Source: Chryseobacterium tagetis (GTDB lineage Bacteria > Bacteroidota > Bacteroidia > Flavobacteriales > Weeksellaceae). Taken from it: a stretch of DNA of 64,000 nucleotides. This document shows, piece by piece, positions 17,257 to 27,207 of the stretch. Every line of letters starts with the position of its first letter. Position 1 is the stretch's first letter. Both the position numbers and the translations under genes were made by a program. The notes under the pieces were generated by a model. The model did no database searches. It worked only from the letters and a program-made list of their open reading frames with translations, and was not told where the DNA came from. Location: contig NZ_JAERSE020000006.1 in assembly GCF_016735585.2 (NCBI RefSeq), positions 124,001 through 188,000 on the forward strand. Reading direction: 5' to 3'.

Positions 17257-17727
17257 ATGAAATATATTACCATTCTTATATTATTATGCAGCCTCGGAAT
17301 GCTCACCTCTTGTGGAGGAGACGATGATATCTGTGAAAGCGGAGAAGGTACCCCGAGAATGAAAATCAAATTTAAAAAGGCCGGAAAACAGACCACTTTA
17401 GATTCTATAAAAGTGTTTGTAAACTATGGCTCCAATGTTGTAGATTTCGGCTGGCAGGAAAACGTTGACTCAATTTTTGTTCCATTGCGTGTAGACGATT
17501 CTCCATACACGGATGTGTTTGTTAAAACTACAACGACTGCAGATTCATCAAAAGTTAGAGTAAGCTATACAACTAAAGCTATCTATGTTTCGCCAGGTTG
17601 TGGAATTAAAAAGAATTATGAAAATCTGAAATCGGAATTATTATTACCAACCACTGTTTTAAGTGTAGAAACTGGGCAAAATTTTATTGAAAATGAACAG
17701 AAAACTAATTTATACCTTAATTTTTAG
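17257..17727 (+). CDS. DUF6452 family lipoprotein
   Basis: A 156-residue small lipoprotein: signal peptide with lipobox LTSCGG (Cys at residue 19), followed by an acidic GGDDDICESGEGTPRMKIKF stretch and a beta-rich domain. Acidic residues right after the lipid Cys are typical of surface-exposed lipoproteins in Bacteroidetes. I recognise the family as DUF6452, usually encoded next to DUF6048 as here. The 3' end overlaps the DUF6048 gene by 35 nt. Function is unknown. Confidence 0.85.
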   Translation: MKYITILILLCSLGMLTSCGGDDDICESGEGTPRMKIKFKKAGKQTTLDSIKVFVNYGSNVVDFGWQENVDSIFVPLRVDDSPYTDVFVKTTTTADSSKVRVSYTTKAIYVSPGCGIKKNYENLKSELLLPTTVLSVETGQNFIENEQKTNLYLNF

Positions 17728-18352
17728 TCTTTCCTATTTTGTGGTCTTTGCCCAGGAAAAGAAAGAGGAGAAGAAAAAAGAATGGCATTATAAGCCTAAT
17801 TTTATGGTAGGCTTTGATCTGCTGAATACCGGTGCTTCTTTTTTTTCGGATAGAAAACTGTATCAAGGTTTCATCTCATCAAAAATTAAAGATAATGTTC
17901 ATGGAGTGATAGATGCGGGTTTTGACTCAAATGTTTATCAGAAAAATGGCTATGATGCTAAAGTAAATGGCGCCTTTCTGAGAGTGGGAGGTTTTTACAT
18001 GTTGGCAAAAGATCCTGAAAATGAATTCAATGGCTTTTATGGAGGAGGAAAACTGGCAGGATCATTTTACAAACAGGAATATATGGCTGTTCCGGTTCGT
18101 GGATATGGGGGAAGCAGCTCCTCAATAGCGTTTCCTTCGTCTACTCAATCTTCTTACTGGATTGAAGCTTCTTTGGGAGGAAGAGTTCAGCTATTTGAAT
18201 CTAATTTTTATATAGATGTAAATTTACAGCCCAAATATCTAATATATACAACAAAACAGGATGAAATTCAGCCTATGATTGTTCCAGGTTTCGGAAGAAG
18301 CTCGGGTAAATTTACAATGGGATTTGCCTGGAATATTGCGTATAAGTTTTAA
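17693..18352 (+). CDS. DUF6048 family outer-membrane protein
   Basis: A 219-residue protein with signal peptide (MNRKLIYTLIFSLSYFVVFAQ), a charged EKKEEKKKEW linker and then alternating aromatic/Gly-rich strands ending in FTMGFAWNIAYKF. The C-terminal Phe and strand pattern suit a small beta-barrel. It matches what I know as DUF6048, the usual partner of DUF6452. An in-frame TTG sits two codons upstream (17687), but the ATG at 17693 is the better start. It overlaps the DUF6452 gene, implying coupled translation, and is followed by a strong terminator. Confidence 0.85.
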   Translation: MNRKLIYTLIFSLSYFVVFAQEKKEEKKKEWHYKPNFMVGFDLLNTGASFFSDRKLYQGFISSKIKDNVHGVIDAGFDSNVYQKNGYDAKVNGAFLRVGGFYMLAKDPENEFNGFYGGGKLAGSFYKQEYMAVPVRGYGGSSSSIAFPSSTQSSYWIEASLGGRVQLFESNFYIDVNLQPKYLIYTTKQDEIQPMIVPGFGRSSGKFTMGFAWNIAYKF

Positions 18353-18373
18353 GAATAGTATTTTATAAATAAT

Positions 18374-18401
18374 AAAAGACAGCCAATTGGTTGTCTTTTT
18401 T
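18374..18401 (+). terminator. intrinsic terminator after DUF6048 gene
   Basis: Stem AAAAGACAGCC / GGTTGTCTTTT with AATT loop and T-run. Confidence 0.9.
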
Positions 18402-18590
18402 GCTTTTGAATAGTTTTTTGTGATATTTTATAGATAAAGGGGAGATTTATTTTTGAAATATAATATATGTCAAAATTTTCAGATCAATATGTTTTCGTGT
18501 AAAGTAATGATTAAGATTGAAATGAATGCTTGAAATGATAATGTTTTAGAATAAATTACAACTAAGTTTTAGAATTACCTTAAAAAAAAA

Positions 18591-18598
18591 TATCTTTG
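18591..18598 (+). promoter_or_regulatory. -7 element for the M43 protease gene
   Basis: TATCTTTG, a full TAnnTTTG match, 19 nt upstream of the ATG at 18618; predicts a leader of only about 13 nt. The -33 TTG is not clear. Confidence 0.6.
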
Positions 18599-18617
18599 CA
18601 AAATATTAAATAATAAC

Positions 18618-20633
18618 ATGAAGAGAATTTTTACATCTGTTTTATCACTTTCATTTGTTGCAATAGGGATGATTAGTATTCATGCTCAGAAAATACAAAA
18701 AACAAATAATGATTTTAAAAAGAAGTCGCCACAAGAATTGGCACAAAGTAATGGTTTTGATCGTTGTTCTTTTGTAGAATATGAAGAATATTTACAAAGA
18801 AAAGATCCTAAAAGGATGACAGAAGATCAATTTGAGGCTTGGATTGCGCCGTTAGTTGAAAAAGTTAAAGAAGAAAGATTAACCAATAAATCTACAAGTG
18901 GAGGTATTATTACTATTCCTGTAGTAGTGCATGTTATTCATTCTGGAGAGCCTTATGGTACAGGAGCAAATATTACTGATGAGCAGGTTCAATCTCAGAT
19001 TACAGTAATGAACCAAGATTATCGTAGAATGGCATCTACTCCGGGATATAATACATCTGCAGTGGGAGCGGATACAATGATACAGTTTGCTTTAGCAAAA
19101 GTGGACGTTAATGGTAACCCTACTAATGGTATTGATAGAGTGAATATGTGTTATCCTGATTGGGCACAAACCGATATTGATGGGTATGTGAAGCCTAACA
19201 CGATATGGAACCCAACGCAGTATATGAATATGTGGAGTATAACATTTTCAGATGCTACATTATTGGGATATGCAACATTCCCTTCCGGTTCTGGTTTAAG
19301 CGGCTTGACTTCCGGTTTGGGGACGGCAACTACAGATGGGGTAGTAGCAAATTATGCAACTTTTGGAAGTACAGATTTTGGATCTTTTCCAATGACCCAA
19401 ACATATGATAAAGGAAGAACGATGACTCATGAAGTGGGACATTTTTTAGGTCTTAGACATATTTGGGGTGATTCTAATTGTGGGACTGATTATTGTGCAG
19501 ATACTCCTACGGCTCATACTGCTAATTATACTTGTAATACCAATAAGGCTGGGTGTACTTCAGGGCAGATAGAAATGGTTCAAAACTATATGGATTACAC
19601 CAATGATACGTGTATGAATATTTTTACACAGAATCAGAAAGATAGAATTACTGCGGTAATGAATAATTCTCCTAGAAGAATGGAGCTGAAAACGTCTACA
19701 AAAGATGTGGCAATTCCTTTGTTTCCAAATGATGCAGAGATAAAGTTTGAGACTGCATGTTCTGCGGATAATTTTTGTACGGGATATGCTATTAATATAG
19801 CACTTACAAATAGAGGAACATCTGCTCTTACATCTGCTGTTATTTCTTATACAATTAACGGAACTCCTTATTCATATAACTGGACGGGTAACTTGGCTCA
19901 GGATAAGTATCAGATTGTTACATTACCGGTGCCTGCCACTGCAACGAATGGTGCTTTGTCGATTAATGTTCCGACTGTTAATGGAGTAGCAGATCAAAGA
20001 AGTTCTAATAATGCACTGACAGGAACATTCACGCCTCCTGCTATAGCAGCAAGTACGGCAACTAATTTTGTATTTAATTTACAATTAGATTACTGGGGTT
20101 CTGAGGTGAGCTGGAACTTAAAAAATAGTGCAGGAGTAATTGTTTATAGCGGAGGAGGATATTCAGATGTATCTAATCCAACTTCTTCTACCCCTTTACC
20201 TGCTTTGATTACTCAGAACTGGACATTAAATACTAATGACTGTTATACCTTTACAATTAATGATGTGTATGGTGATGGTATTTATGGCTATGGAGGTTTT
20301 TATAACATAAAAACGACTGCTGGGGCGGATGTTGTTACTGGATCTTCATATTTTACTGCACAGACTAGAGCTTTAAAATTAGGTACATTAGGAACCAGTG
20401 AAGTAAATACTCAGAATTTTGGTGTTTACCCAAATCCTGCTACGGATGTTCTTAATATAACTAAAGTCTCAGAAAAAGCTAAATTTGAAATTCATAATGC
20501 TGTGGGACAGCTGGTAAAAGCTGGAAATATTAATAATAATCAAGTGAGAGTAACTGATTTAGTTAAAGGAGTTTACATTATTACAGTTAAAGATAATAAC
20601 CTTTCTGAAAATATTAAGTTTATTAAAAAATAA
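18618..20633 (+). CDS. M43-family zinc metalloprotease with T9SS sorting domain
   Basis: A 671-residue secreted protease of the cytophagalysin/ulilysin (M43, pappalysin) kind. Order: signal peptide (1-23), propeptide region, catalytic domain from about residue 95 (IPVVVHVIHSGEPYG, ITDEQVQSQI, LNxDYRR-like MNQDYRRM), zinc motif HEVGHFLGLRHIWGD (H271) and Met-turn VQNYMDYTNDTC. Cys-rich segment NCGTDYCADTP follows the zinc motif as in pappalysins. A beta-rich module follows (VSWNLKNSAGVIVYSGG, DGIYGYGGFYNI), then a type A sorting domain (YPNPATDVLNIT ... ENIKFIKK, last ~70 residues). The sorting domain is almost the same as that of the next protease gene. It is likely exported through T9SS and released or attached at the surface. 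Confidence 0.92.
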   Translation: MKRIFTSVLSLSFVAIGMISIHAQKIQKTNNDFKKKSPQELAQSNGFDRCSFVEYEEYLQRKDPKRMTEDQFEAWIAPLVEKVKEERLTNKSTSGGIITIPVVVHVIHSGEPYGTGANITDEQVQSQITVMNQDYRRMASTPGYNTSAVGADTMIQFALAKVDVNGNPTNGIDRVNMCYPDWAQTDIDGYVKPNTIWNPTQYMNMWSITFSDATLLGYATFPSGSGLSGLTSGLGTATTDGVVANYATFGSTDFGSFPMTQTYDKGRTMTHEVGHFLGLRHIWGDSNCGTDYCADTPTAHTANYTCNTNKAGCTSGQIEMVQNYMDYTNDTCMNIFTQNQKDRITAVMNNSPRRMELKTSTKDVAIPLFPNDAEIKFETACSADNFCTGYAINIALTNRGTSALTSAVISYTINGTPYSYNWTGNLAQDKYQIVTLPVPATATNGALSINVPTVNGVADQRSSNNALTGTFTPPAIAASTATNFVFNLQLDYWGSEVSWNLKNSAGVIVYSGGGYSDVSNPTSSTPLPALITQNWTLNTNDCYTFTINDVYGDGIYGYGGFYNIKTTAGADVVTGSSYFTAQTRALKLGTLGTSEVNTQNFGVYPNPATDVLNITKVSEKAKFEIHNAVGQLVKAGNINNNQVRVTDLVKGVYIITVKDNNLSENIKFIKK

Positions 20634-20651
20634 GAAATAATTTTATTGTAG

Positions 20652-20683
20652 AAAAGCCTCAAGCATTTGCTTGGGGCTTTTTT
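20652..20683 (+). terminator. intrinsic terminator after the M43 protease gene
   Basis: Long stem AAAAGCCTCAAGC / GCTTGGGGCTTTT (one wobble) with an ATTT loop, then T-run. Confidence 0.9.
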
Positions 20684-20774
20684 ATTTGATAGTATCTATC
20701 TTTGTGATATGGGAATTCGTTGAATTTTTTACAATAGTTGTCGAATAAAATTAGGTAATTGTCGATAATTTAGT

Positions 20775-20802
20775 TTGTTAATTAAAGAAATATGTATTTT
20801 TG
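20775..20802 (+). promoter_or_regulatory. promoter of the first metzincin paralogue
   Basis: -33 TTG at 20775-20777 and -7 TATTTTTG at 20795-20802, 17 nt apart. The TTG is also in frame with the gene and could be mistaken for a start codon; the promoter makes ATG 20841 the start. Confidence 0.75.
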
Positions 20803-20840
20803 GTAATTCAAATAATTTTTATAAGAAAAGATTTGTGTAT

Positions 20841-23828
20841 ATGAAAAAACTTTTTACTGCTTTATTTTGTAGTGTGATAGGTGGTTCGGCTGTAGCGCAG
20901 TGGACTCCAACTGTCCCGAAGAAGAGTTCAAGAACGATGGAAGTGTCTGCTTCCCGAGTGAGAGATTACTATAAGCTGGATTTGGATATACTCCAATCTC
21001 AGTTGAAAAATGCACAGGAAATGGGTGCAAACGCAACACCGGTAATTATTTCTTTACCTACGCTTAGTGGGAAAATAGAAAAATTCTCAGTGTACAGTTT
21101 TCCTGTGGTGGTGAAAGAACTAGCAGATCAATATCAGCTGGGTTCTTATGTGGGGGTAGGAGTAGATGATCCTACCAAATATTTAAGATTTTCTTTGGCT
21201 CCAAATGATTTCCAATCAATGATTATTGGAAATGGGGAGTATGAATTTATTGAACCCCAAATTGGTGATAAAACTATTTATGAGGTGCATCCTAAAACAA
21301 GAAAAATGCCGGGTAGTACTTTTTTATGTGGTACAAACGAAACGGCTGCACAGAAAAAACAGATTTCTGAATTGTTGAAAAAAGGAAGTTCTTTTACTAA
21401 TCAGCCTGGTGATTTCTCTAAATCATCTGATAAGAAATACAGAACGATGAGATTGGCAATGTCTGTAACAGGAGAATATACTGCTTATTTTGGAGGTACA
21501 GTTGCAGGTGCATTAACGGCTATTAATGCTACTCTTACCAGAGTAAATGGAGTATTTGAAAAAGACTTTGCTTTGCATTTGAACCTTCAAAATTTTCCTG
21601 GGGTAATCTATACAACAGCATCTACAGATCCATATTCTGGTGCTACTGCCGGTGTTGCCGGAGCTTGGAATGGAGAATTGATGAACGTTTTACATAATAA
21701 TGTTGGAGATGCTAATTTTGATATCGGACACTTATTTGGAGCTTCCGGTGGAGGTGGTAACGCTGGGTGTATCGGTTGTGTATGTAGCAATGATATGACT
21801 ACTGATTCAAGTGGTTCTCCAGAAGCATACAAAGGATCAGGATTTACTTCACCTGCCGATGGTATTCCACAAGGGGATAATTTTGATATTGATTATGTAG
21901 CTCATGAAATGGGGCATCAATTAGGAGGTAACCATACATTTTCTCATAGCCTTGAAGGATCAGGGGTGAATATGGAACCGGGTTCAGGTTCTACTATTAT
22001 GGGATATGCAGGGATTACAGGGACTACTACTGATGTGCAGGCGCATTCAGATCCTTATTTCCATATGGCAAGTATAGGTCAGGTATTAGATAATTTACAA
22101 ACTACAACTTGCGATGTAGAAACTTCGGTAACAAATGATCCTCCGGTGATTGCTGCTTTACCTACTTATAATATTCCTAAAGGAACAGCATTTGTTTTGA
22201 CCGCTTCTGCTACTGATGCTCAAGGTGATCCAATGACTTATTCTTGGGAAGAAATAGATGATGCCAGTACGATCATCAACAAAACCAATTTGGGAACAAC
22301 TTCTTCGGGAGCTTCGTTCCGTTCTGCTGTACCCTCTACAAATCCTACGAGATATTTTCCTAAATTGTCTTCTGTATTAAATGGGGTATTAGATAATACA
22401 GGAAATACTTGGGAGTCTGTATCTATGGTTCCTAGAACTACAAATTATGCTGTAACGGTAAGAGATAATAATGCAAATGCTACAACTCAGCAAACACAAT
22501 ATGCAACGCAGACTATTGTTGTGGGAGATAATGGTCCATTTAAGGTAACCACTACGGTAGCGGAAGCCAATGGTTCTCCAACTCCTATCTCTTGGGCGGT
22601 TGCCAATACTACAGCATCACCTTATAATGTTGCCAATGTAAAAATAGATTATACAACAGATAATGGAACTACGTGGACAGTGCTTTCTGCTTCTACGCCA
22701 AATGATGGTTCAGAAAGCTTTACACTTCCTACTTCATTGAATGGAACAACGATTAAAGTAAGAGTTTCTTCTATTGGTAACGTATTTTATGCTATTGGAA
22801 GCGTTTCACTTACTACATTGTCTCCTTGTAGCAGTGCTGCACCTTCTGGTCTTACAGTAATTACGTCACTTGGAGGGGCTTCAATCTATTGGACGCCTTA
22901 TTCTGGAACCACTACGACATACATTGTACGTTATAAGAAAACAACAGACACTACTTGGACGGAAGTTCCTACATCAGGTTCTGCAATCAACATCAGTGGT
23001 TTGACAGCAGGAACGTATGAAGTGCAGGTAGCAGCAGTATGTTCTGGTACTACAGGTTCGTACTCTACATCTGTAAACTTTACGGTAAGTACAACTTCTA
23101 CAGTTAATTATTGTGATTCTTCAACACTTTTAGCTACATACGAATATATCTCAAATGTGTCATTGTCAAATGTAAATAATCCTTCTGGAGCATCTACATA
23201 TACAAACTTCACTACAAACTCTGCATTGCAGATTAATTTGATAAAAGGGGCTTCTCCTTATACTTTAACAGTTAATGTAGGAAGTGGGGATAATTACGAT
23301 GCAGCAGCAGCATGGATAGATTGGAATAGAAACGGAACATTTGAAGATTCTGAAAAAGTATTGAATGCTGCTGTAGCTGCTGCTATTCCAACTCAGTATA
23401 CTTCTTCTATTACAGTTCCTTCTTCTGCTATAGAAAACCAACCGTTGAGAATGAGAGTAGTCTTCATCTACGCAGGATCTGGTAATAACGGATTGTCTAT
23501 TCCTTCTGATTATGCTTGTGGTACCAATTTCTATTATGGAGAAACTGAAGACTATAATGTAGTGGTAACAGCGGCACTAGGAACAAGAGAAGTAAGCAAC
23601 ACTAACAGTGGTATTCAAATTTATCCTAATCCTGCAGCTGATGTTTTAAATATTAGTAAAGTATCTGAAAAAGCTAAATTTGAGATTCATAATGTAGTAG
23701 GTCAGTTAGTAAAAGCTGGTGATATTACCAATAATCAAGTAAGAGTAGCTGAATTATTGAAAGGAAATTATATTATTACCATTAAAGATAATGGTCTTAC
23801 AGAAAATATTAAATTTATTAAAAAATAA
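20841..23828 (+). CDS. metzincin (reprolysin-like) protease with Ig/fnIII/GEVED modules and T9SS domain
   Basis: A 995-residue secreted protein. Signal peptide MKKLFTALFCSVIGGSAVAQ, a propeptide-like region (VVVKELADQYQLGSYVG), and a metzincin catalytic domain (about 200-430) with HEMGHQLGGNHTFSH (H355) and Met-turn GSGSTIMGYAGI. A Cys pair GCIGCVC precedes the zinc motif. Then follow a cadherin/PKD-like module (ATDAQGDPMTYSWEEID), a fibronectin III module (PSGLTVITSLGGASIYWTPY), a GEVED module (AAAWIDWNRNGTFEDSEK ... YGETEDYNVVV) and a type A sorting domain nearly equal to that of the M43 protease upstream. It is about 60-70% alike by eye to the next gene over the catalytic domain. The start is fixed by the promoter just upstream. 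Confidence 0.92.
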   Translation: MKKLFTALFCSVIGGSAVAQWTPTVPKKSSRTMEVSASRVRDYYKLDLDILQSQLKNAQEMGANATPVIISLPTLSGKIEKFSVYSFPVVVKELADQYQLGSYVGVGVDDPTKYLRFSLAPNDFQSMIIGNGEYEFIEPQIGDKTIYEVHPKTRKMPGSTFLCGTNETAAQKKQISELLKKGSSFTNQPGDFSKSSDKKYRTMRLAMSVTGEYTAYFGGTVAGALTAINATLTRVNGVFEKDFALHLNLQNFPGVIYTTASTDPYSGATAGVAGAWNGELMNVLHNNVGDANFDIGHLFGASGGGGNAGCIGCVCSNDMTTDSSGSPEAYKGSGFTSPADGIPQGDNFDIDYVAHEMGHQLGGNHTFSHSLEGSGVNMEPGSGSTIMGYAGITGTTTDVQAHSDPYFHMASIGQVLDNLQTTTCDVETSVTNDPPVIAALPTYNIPKGTAFVLTASATDAQGDPMTYSWEEIDDASTIINKTNLGTTSSGASFRSAVPSTNPTRYFPKLSSVLNGVLDNTGNTWESVSMVPRTTNYAVTVRDNNANATTQQTQYATQTIVVGDNGPFKVTTTVAEANGSPTPISWAVANTTASPYNVANVKIDYTTDNGTTWTVLSASTPNDGSESFTLPTSLNGTTIKVRVSSIGNVFYAIGSVSLTTLSPCSSAAPSGLTVITSLGGASIYWTPYSGTTTTYIVRYKKTTDTTWTEVPTSGSAINISGLTAGTYEVQVAAVCSGTTGSYSTSVNFTVSTTSTVNYCDSSTLLATYEYISNVSLSNVNNPSGASTYTNFTTNSALQINLIKGASPYTLTVNVGSGDNYDAAAAWIDWNRNGTFEDSEKVLNAAVAAAIPTQYTSSITVPSSAIENQPLRMRVVFIYAGSGNNGLSIPSDYACGTNFYYGETEDYNVVVTAALGTREVSNTNSGIQIYPNPAADVLNISKVSEKAKFEIHNVVGQLVKAGDITNNQVRVAELLKGNYIITIKDNGLTENIKFIKK

Positions 23829-23850
23829 TTAAAATATTATTATACATAGG

Positions 23851-23880
23851 GCCTCAAACAATTTGTTTGAGGCTTTTTTT
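23851..23880 (+). terminator. intrinsic terminator after the first metzincin gene
   Basis: Perfect 10-bp stem GCCTCAAACA / TGTTTGAGGC followed by T7. Confidence 0.93.
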
Positions 23881-23955
23881 ATGATATTTAAGTTTTTAAA
23901 GGTATTCATTTAACATAATTTTTAGTTTTATGTATTTAAATATTCTTTAAAGCAT

Positions 23956-23963
23956 TATATTTG
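23956..23963 (+). promoter_or_regulatory. -7 element for the second metzincin gene
   Basis: TATATTTG, full consensus, 31 nt before the ATG. The -33 position reads TTTA rather than TTG. Confidence 0.5.
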
Positions 23964-23993
23964 AGGATTAAATAATTATTAAGATTTGTTTAT

Positions 23994-26900
23994 ATGAAAA
24001 AAATAATTACATCCTTGTTTGTGACATTGTTGGTCGGTACGGCAACCGCCCAATGGTCACCATCCAGCGGATTAAATGGTGTCTCCGGGAATCCGAAGAG
24101 AGGAGGATTTGCTACTGCAGATGCAGCCTCATTGAGAAGCTACTATAAGCTGGATATTAGTCAAATCCGTGAACAGCTAAAGAATGCTGTGGAAATGGGA
24201 GAGAACGCTAAACCAGTTGTAGTGTCTGTTCCGACATTGGATGGGAAAGTTCAAAAATTTAATGTTTATAGCTTTCCTGTTGTGGTTAAAGAGCTTGCCG
24301 ATCAATATCAATTAGGCTCTTATATTGGGACAGCGGTTGATGATCCAACGCAACAGATTCGATTTTCTGTGGCTCCAAATGATTTCCAGTCTATGCTCTT
24401 TAGGAACGGAAATTATGAATTTGTAGAACCTGTAGATAAGTCAACAGGATTATATGCGGTACATCCGAAAACCCAAAGAACAGGAGATAAACCTTTTGTT
24501 TGTAGTACAGCAGAAAGTCCTAGTGCTGTGCAAGAAGTACAGGGATTATATAATAATGCAAATACATTTACTCATCAGCCAGGCACATTCAATAAAAGTT
24601 CGGATAAAAAATACCGTACGATGAGATTGGTAATGTCAGTTACGGGAGAATATACAGCTTATTTTGGAGGTACTGTTGCAGGAGCTTTAACAGCAATTAA
24701 TGCTACAATGACAAGAGTAAATGGGGTTTTTGAAAAAGATTTTGCTTTACATCTTATTCTTCAGAGCTATCCTGGAGTTATTTATTTAGATGCTGCTACT
24801 GATCCATATTCAGCTGCAGCTACGGGTGCAGGAGGTGCTTGGAACGGTGAGCTTATGAATACATTACATAATAATGTAGGAGATGCTAATTTTGATATTG
24901 GACACTTGTTTGGAGCTTCTGGAGGAGGAGGTAATGCAGGATGTATTGGTTGTGTGTGTAATAATACACTAGCGACTGGTGGAAGTGCATTTACGGCTTA
25001 TAAAGGTTCTGGATATACTTCTCCTGCAGATGGAATACCTCAAGGAGATAATTTTGATATTGATTACGTAGCTCATGAAATGGGACACCAGCTAGGTGCA
25101 AATCATACATTCTCTCATGGTATTGAAGGAACAGGTGTAAATATGGAACCAGGTTCGGGTTCTACTATTATGGGGTATGCAGGAATTACTGGTACTAATA
25201 CAGATGTGCAGGCGCATTCTGATGCTTATTTTCATAAAGCGAGTGTCGGGCAAGTACAAACCAATTTAAGTTTGTCTACTAAAACATGTGATACTGAAAC
25301 ATCTGTTGCGAATAATCCTCCTACGATAGCCTCATTACCAAGTTATACAATTCCTAATAAAACGGCTTTTGTATTAACGGCTAGTGCTACTGATCCTGAG
25401 AATGATCCAATGACATATACATGGGAAGAAATTGACAGTGGATCTACATCTGCTCAAACAATTAACAAAACAAATTTAGGAACTACTACGTATGGTGCGT
25501 CATTTAGGTCTTTCACTCCAACGACAAGTCCCACAAGGTATTTTCCTAAATTTTCATCAGTACTTGCAGGCGCTTTAGATAATTCTTTAAATACATGGGA
25601 GTCTACATCTCAGGTTGCCAGAAATTCAAATTTTGCGGTTACGGTGAGAGATAATAATACAAATGCAGCTCAGCAACAAACCAATTTTGCCACTCAGGCT
25701 ATTACTGTAGGGGCTGATGGTCCTTTCCAAATTACTTCCGGGTATTTATTTAGTAACTTTTCTACGACTTTAACTTGGGATGTTGTGAATACTTCTGCTG
25801 CACCATATAATGTAGCTAATGTAAAAATAGATTATTCTACAGATAATGGAGTGAACTGGACAGTGCTGGCAGCATCTGTACCTAATAATGGTGCAGCAAC
25901 TATAGCGGCTTTGCCTGCATCTCTAAACGGACAACTTATAGTGGTACGTATTTCTGCGATTGGAAATGTTTTCTATGCATTGAAAAAAATTACAGTAAGT
26001 ACACAAGCGAGTTGTGGTTCCGCCCCTGTCGGATTAGTTGCGTCTGGTCTTACAAGTGTAGGTGGTACTGTTTCTTGGGCTCCGGTAAATGGGGCGAGTT
26101 CTTATTCTTTACAGTATAGACTGGCATCTGCATCGACGTGGACTACAGTATCGGTAACTGGTAACACATATACATTGAGTAATTTAACAAGTTGTTCATC
26201 ATATCAAGCGCAAGTTGCAGCTATTTGTTCTGGTGTAACTGGTCCTTATACTACTCCTATTACATTCTCAACGGTTTGTACAAATTATTGTACAGATACA
26301 AGTACTAATGCAACGCTAGATTATGTATCCAATGTAACATTAGGGACTGTAAATAATACAACTGGAGCATCAATGTATTCGGATTTTACAGTGAATTCTG
26401 CATTGCAGCCTACCTTGTTAACAAACAGTTCCAACTCGATAAGTGTATCTGTTACGACTCCTACTGCAACAGGAAGTACAAGTGCAATGTCAGTTTGGAT
26501 AGATTTCAATAAAAATGGAACATTTGAAGCAAGTGAAAAAGTTCTTAATAAAACTGCTGTATTAGCGGCGGTTGGAACAGTAGTTACTACAGGAACATTC
26601 ACAGTTCCATCAACAGCAATTACAAATTCTCCATTGAGAATGAGAGTAGTTACAGTAGTTGCGACTGCGGGAAGTGCAGGAGCAAATCTACCTGAATCTT
26701 ATGCATGTGGAAGTTTCACTTACGGAGAAGTAGAGGACTATAATGTTATCGTACAAAGTAGCTTAGGAACAAGAGATGTTGAGAATCCTAACAATGGTAT
26801 TCAGATCTATCCAAACCCGGCAACAGATTTCTTAAACGTAACTAAAGTTTCAGACAAAGCAACTTATAAAATTTATAATGCTGCAGGGCAATTAGTAAGT

Positions 26901-27017
26901 AATGGAAATATTAATAGCGGAAAAATCAATGTTTCTACGCTAATAAAAGGTGCTTATGTGATTGCTATTGATGATAAAGGAAACGATTTGTTTAAATCTA
27001 AGTTTATTAAGAAATAG
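23994..27017 (+). CDS. metzincin (reprolysin-like) protease with T9SS domain, paralogue of the preceding gene
   Basis: A 1007-residue secreted protein with the same domain order as its upstream neighbour: signal peptide (MKKIITSLFVTLLVGTATAQ), propeptide, metzincin domain with HEMGHQLGANHTFSH (H361) and Met-turn GSGSTIMGYAGI, cadherin/PKD-like module (ATDPENDPMTYTWEEID), fibronectin III (GSAPVGLVASGLTSVGGTVSW), GEVED module (MSVWIDFNKNGTFEASEK ... YGEVEDYNVIV), sorting domain. The catalytic parts of the pair are very similar. The sorting domain is of a different subtype and instead matches the 27958-29694 gene. The pair thus arose by tandem duplication, with a later exchange of the 3' end in one copy (inference). 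Confidence 0.92.
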   Translation: MKKIITSLFVTLLVGTATAQWSPSSGLNGVSGNPKRGGFATADAASLRSYYKLDISQIREQLKNAVEMGENAKPVVVSVPTLDGKVQKFNVYSFPVVVKELADQYQLGSYIGTAVDDPTQQIRFSVAPNDFQSMLFRNGNYEFVEPVDKSTGLYAVHPKTQRTGDKPFVCSTAESPSAVQEVQGLYNNANTFTHQPGTFNKSSDKKYRTMRLVMSVTGEYTAYFGGTVAGALTAINATMTRVNGVFEKDFALHLILQSYPGVIYLDAATDPYSAAATGAGGAWNGELMNTLHNNVGDANFDIGHLFGASGGGGNAGCIGCVCNNTLATGGSAFTAYKGSGYTSPADGIPQGDNFDIDYVAHEMGHQLGANHTFSHGIEGTGVNMEPGSGSTIMGYAGITGTNTDVQAHSDAYFHKASVGQVQTNLSLSTKTCDTETSVANNPPTIASLPSYTIPNKTAFVLTASATDPENDPMTYTWEEIDSGSTSAQTINKTNLGTTTYGASFRSFTPTTSPTRYFPKFSSVLAGALDNSLNTWESTSQVARNSNFAVTVRDNNTNAAQQQTNFATQAITVGADGPFQITSGYLFSNFSTTLTWDVVNTSAAPYNVANVKIDYSTDNGVNWTVLAASVPNNGAATIAALPASLNGQLIVVRISAIGNVFYALKKITVSTQASCGSAPVGLVASGLTSVGGTVSWAPVNGASSYSLQYRLASASTWTTVSVTGNTYTLSNLTSCSSYQAQVAAICSGVTGPYTTPITFSTVCTNYCTDTSTNATLDYVSNVTLGTVNNTTGASMYSDFTVNSALQPTLLTNSSNSISVSVTTPTATGSTSAMSVWIDFNKNGTFEASEKVLNKTAVLAAVGTVVTTGTFTVPSTAITNSPLRMRVVTVVATAGSAGANLPESYACGSFTYGEVEDYNVIVQSSLGTRDVENPNNGIQIYPNPATDFLNVTKVSDKATYKIYNAAGQLVSNGNINSGKINVSTLIKGAYVIAIDDKGNDLFKSKFIKK

Positions 27018-27040
27018 TAAATCTTTTAAATTATATTTAT

Positions 27041-27068
27041 AAGCCTCATGTTATCATGAGGCTTTTTA
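27041..27068 (+). terminator. intrinsic terminator after the second metzincin gene
   Basis: Perfect stem AAGCCTCATG / CATGAGGCTT with TTAT loop, then T-run; nearly the same sequence as the terminator at 29718-29747, including the bases before it. Confidence 0.93.
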
Positions 27069-27207
27069 TTTGAAAAAATTGCTTGGTTTAAATCTAAATA
27101 AAATTATAGAATATCAATTTTTTTGGATTGAGAAAATCTGAATTTTTATCTCACAATATGTTGATGTTTTAACTATATTTAATGCTCAAAATTTTAAATT
27201 AATAACT

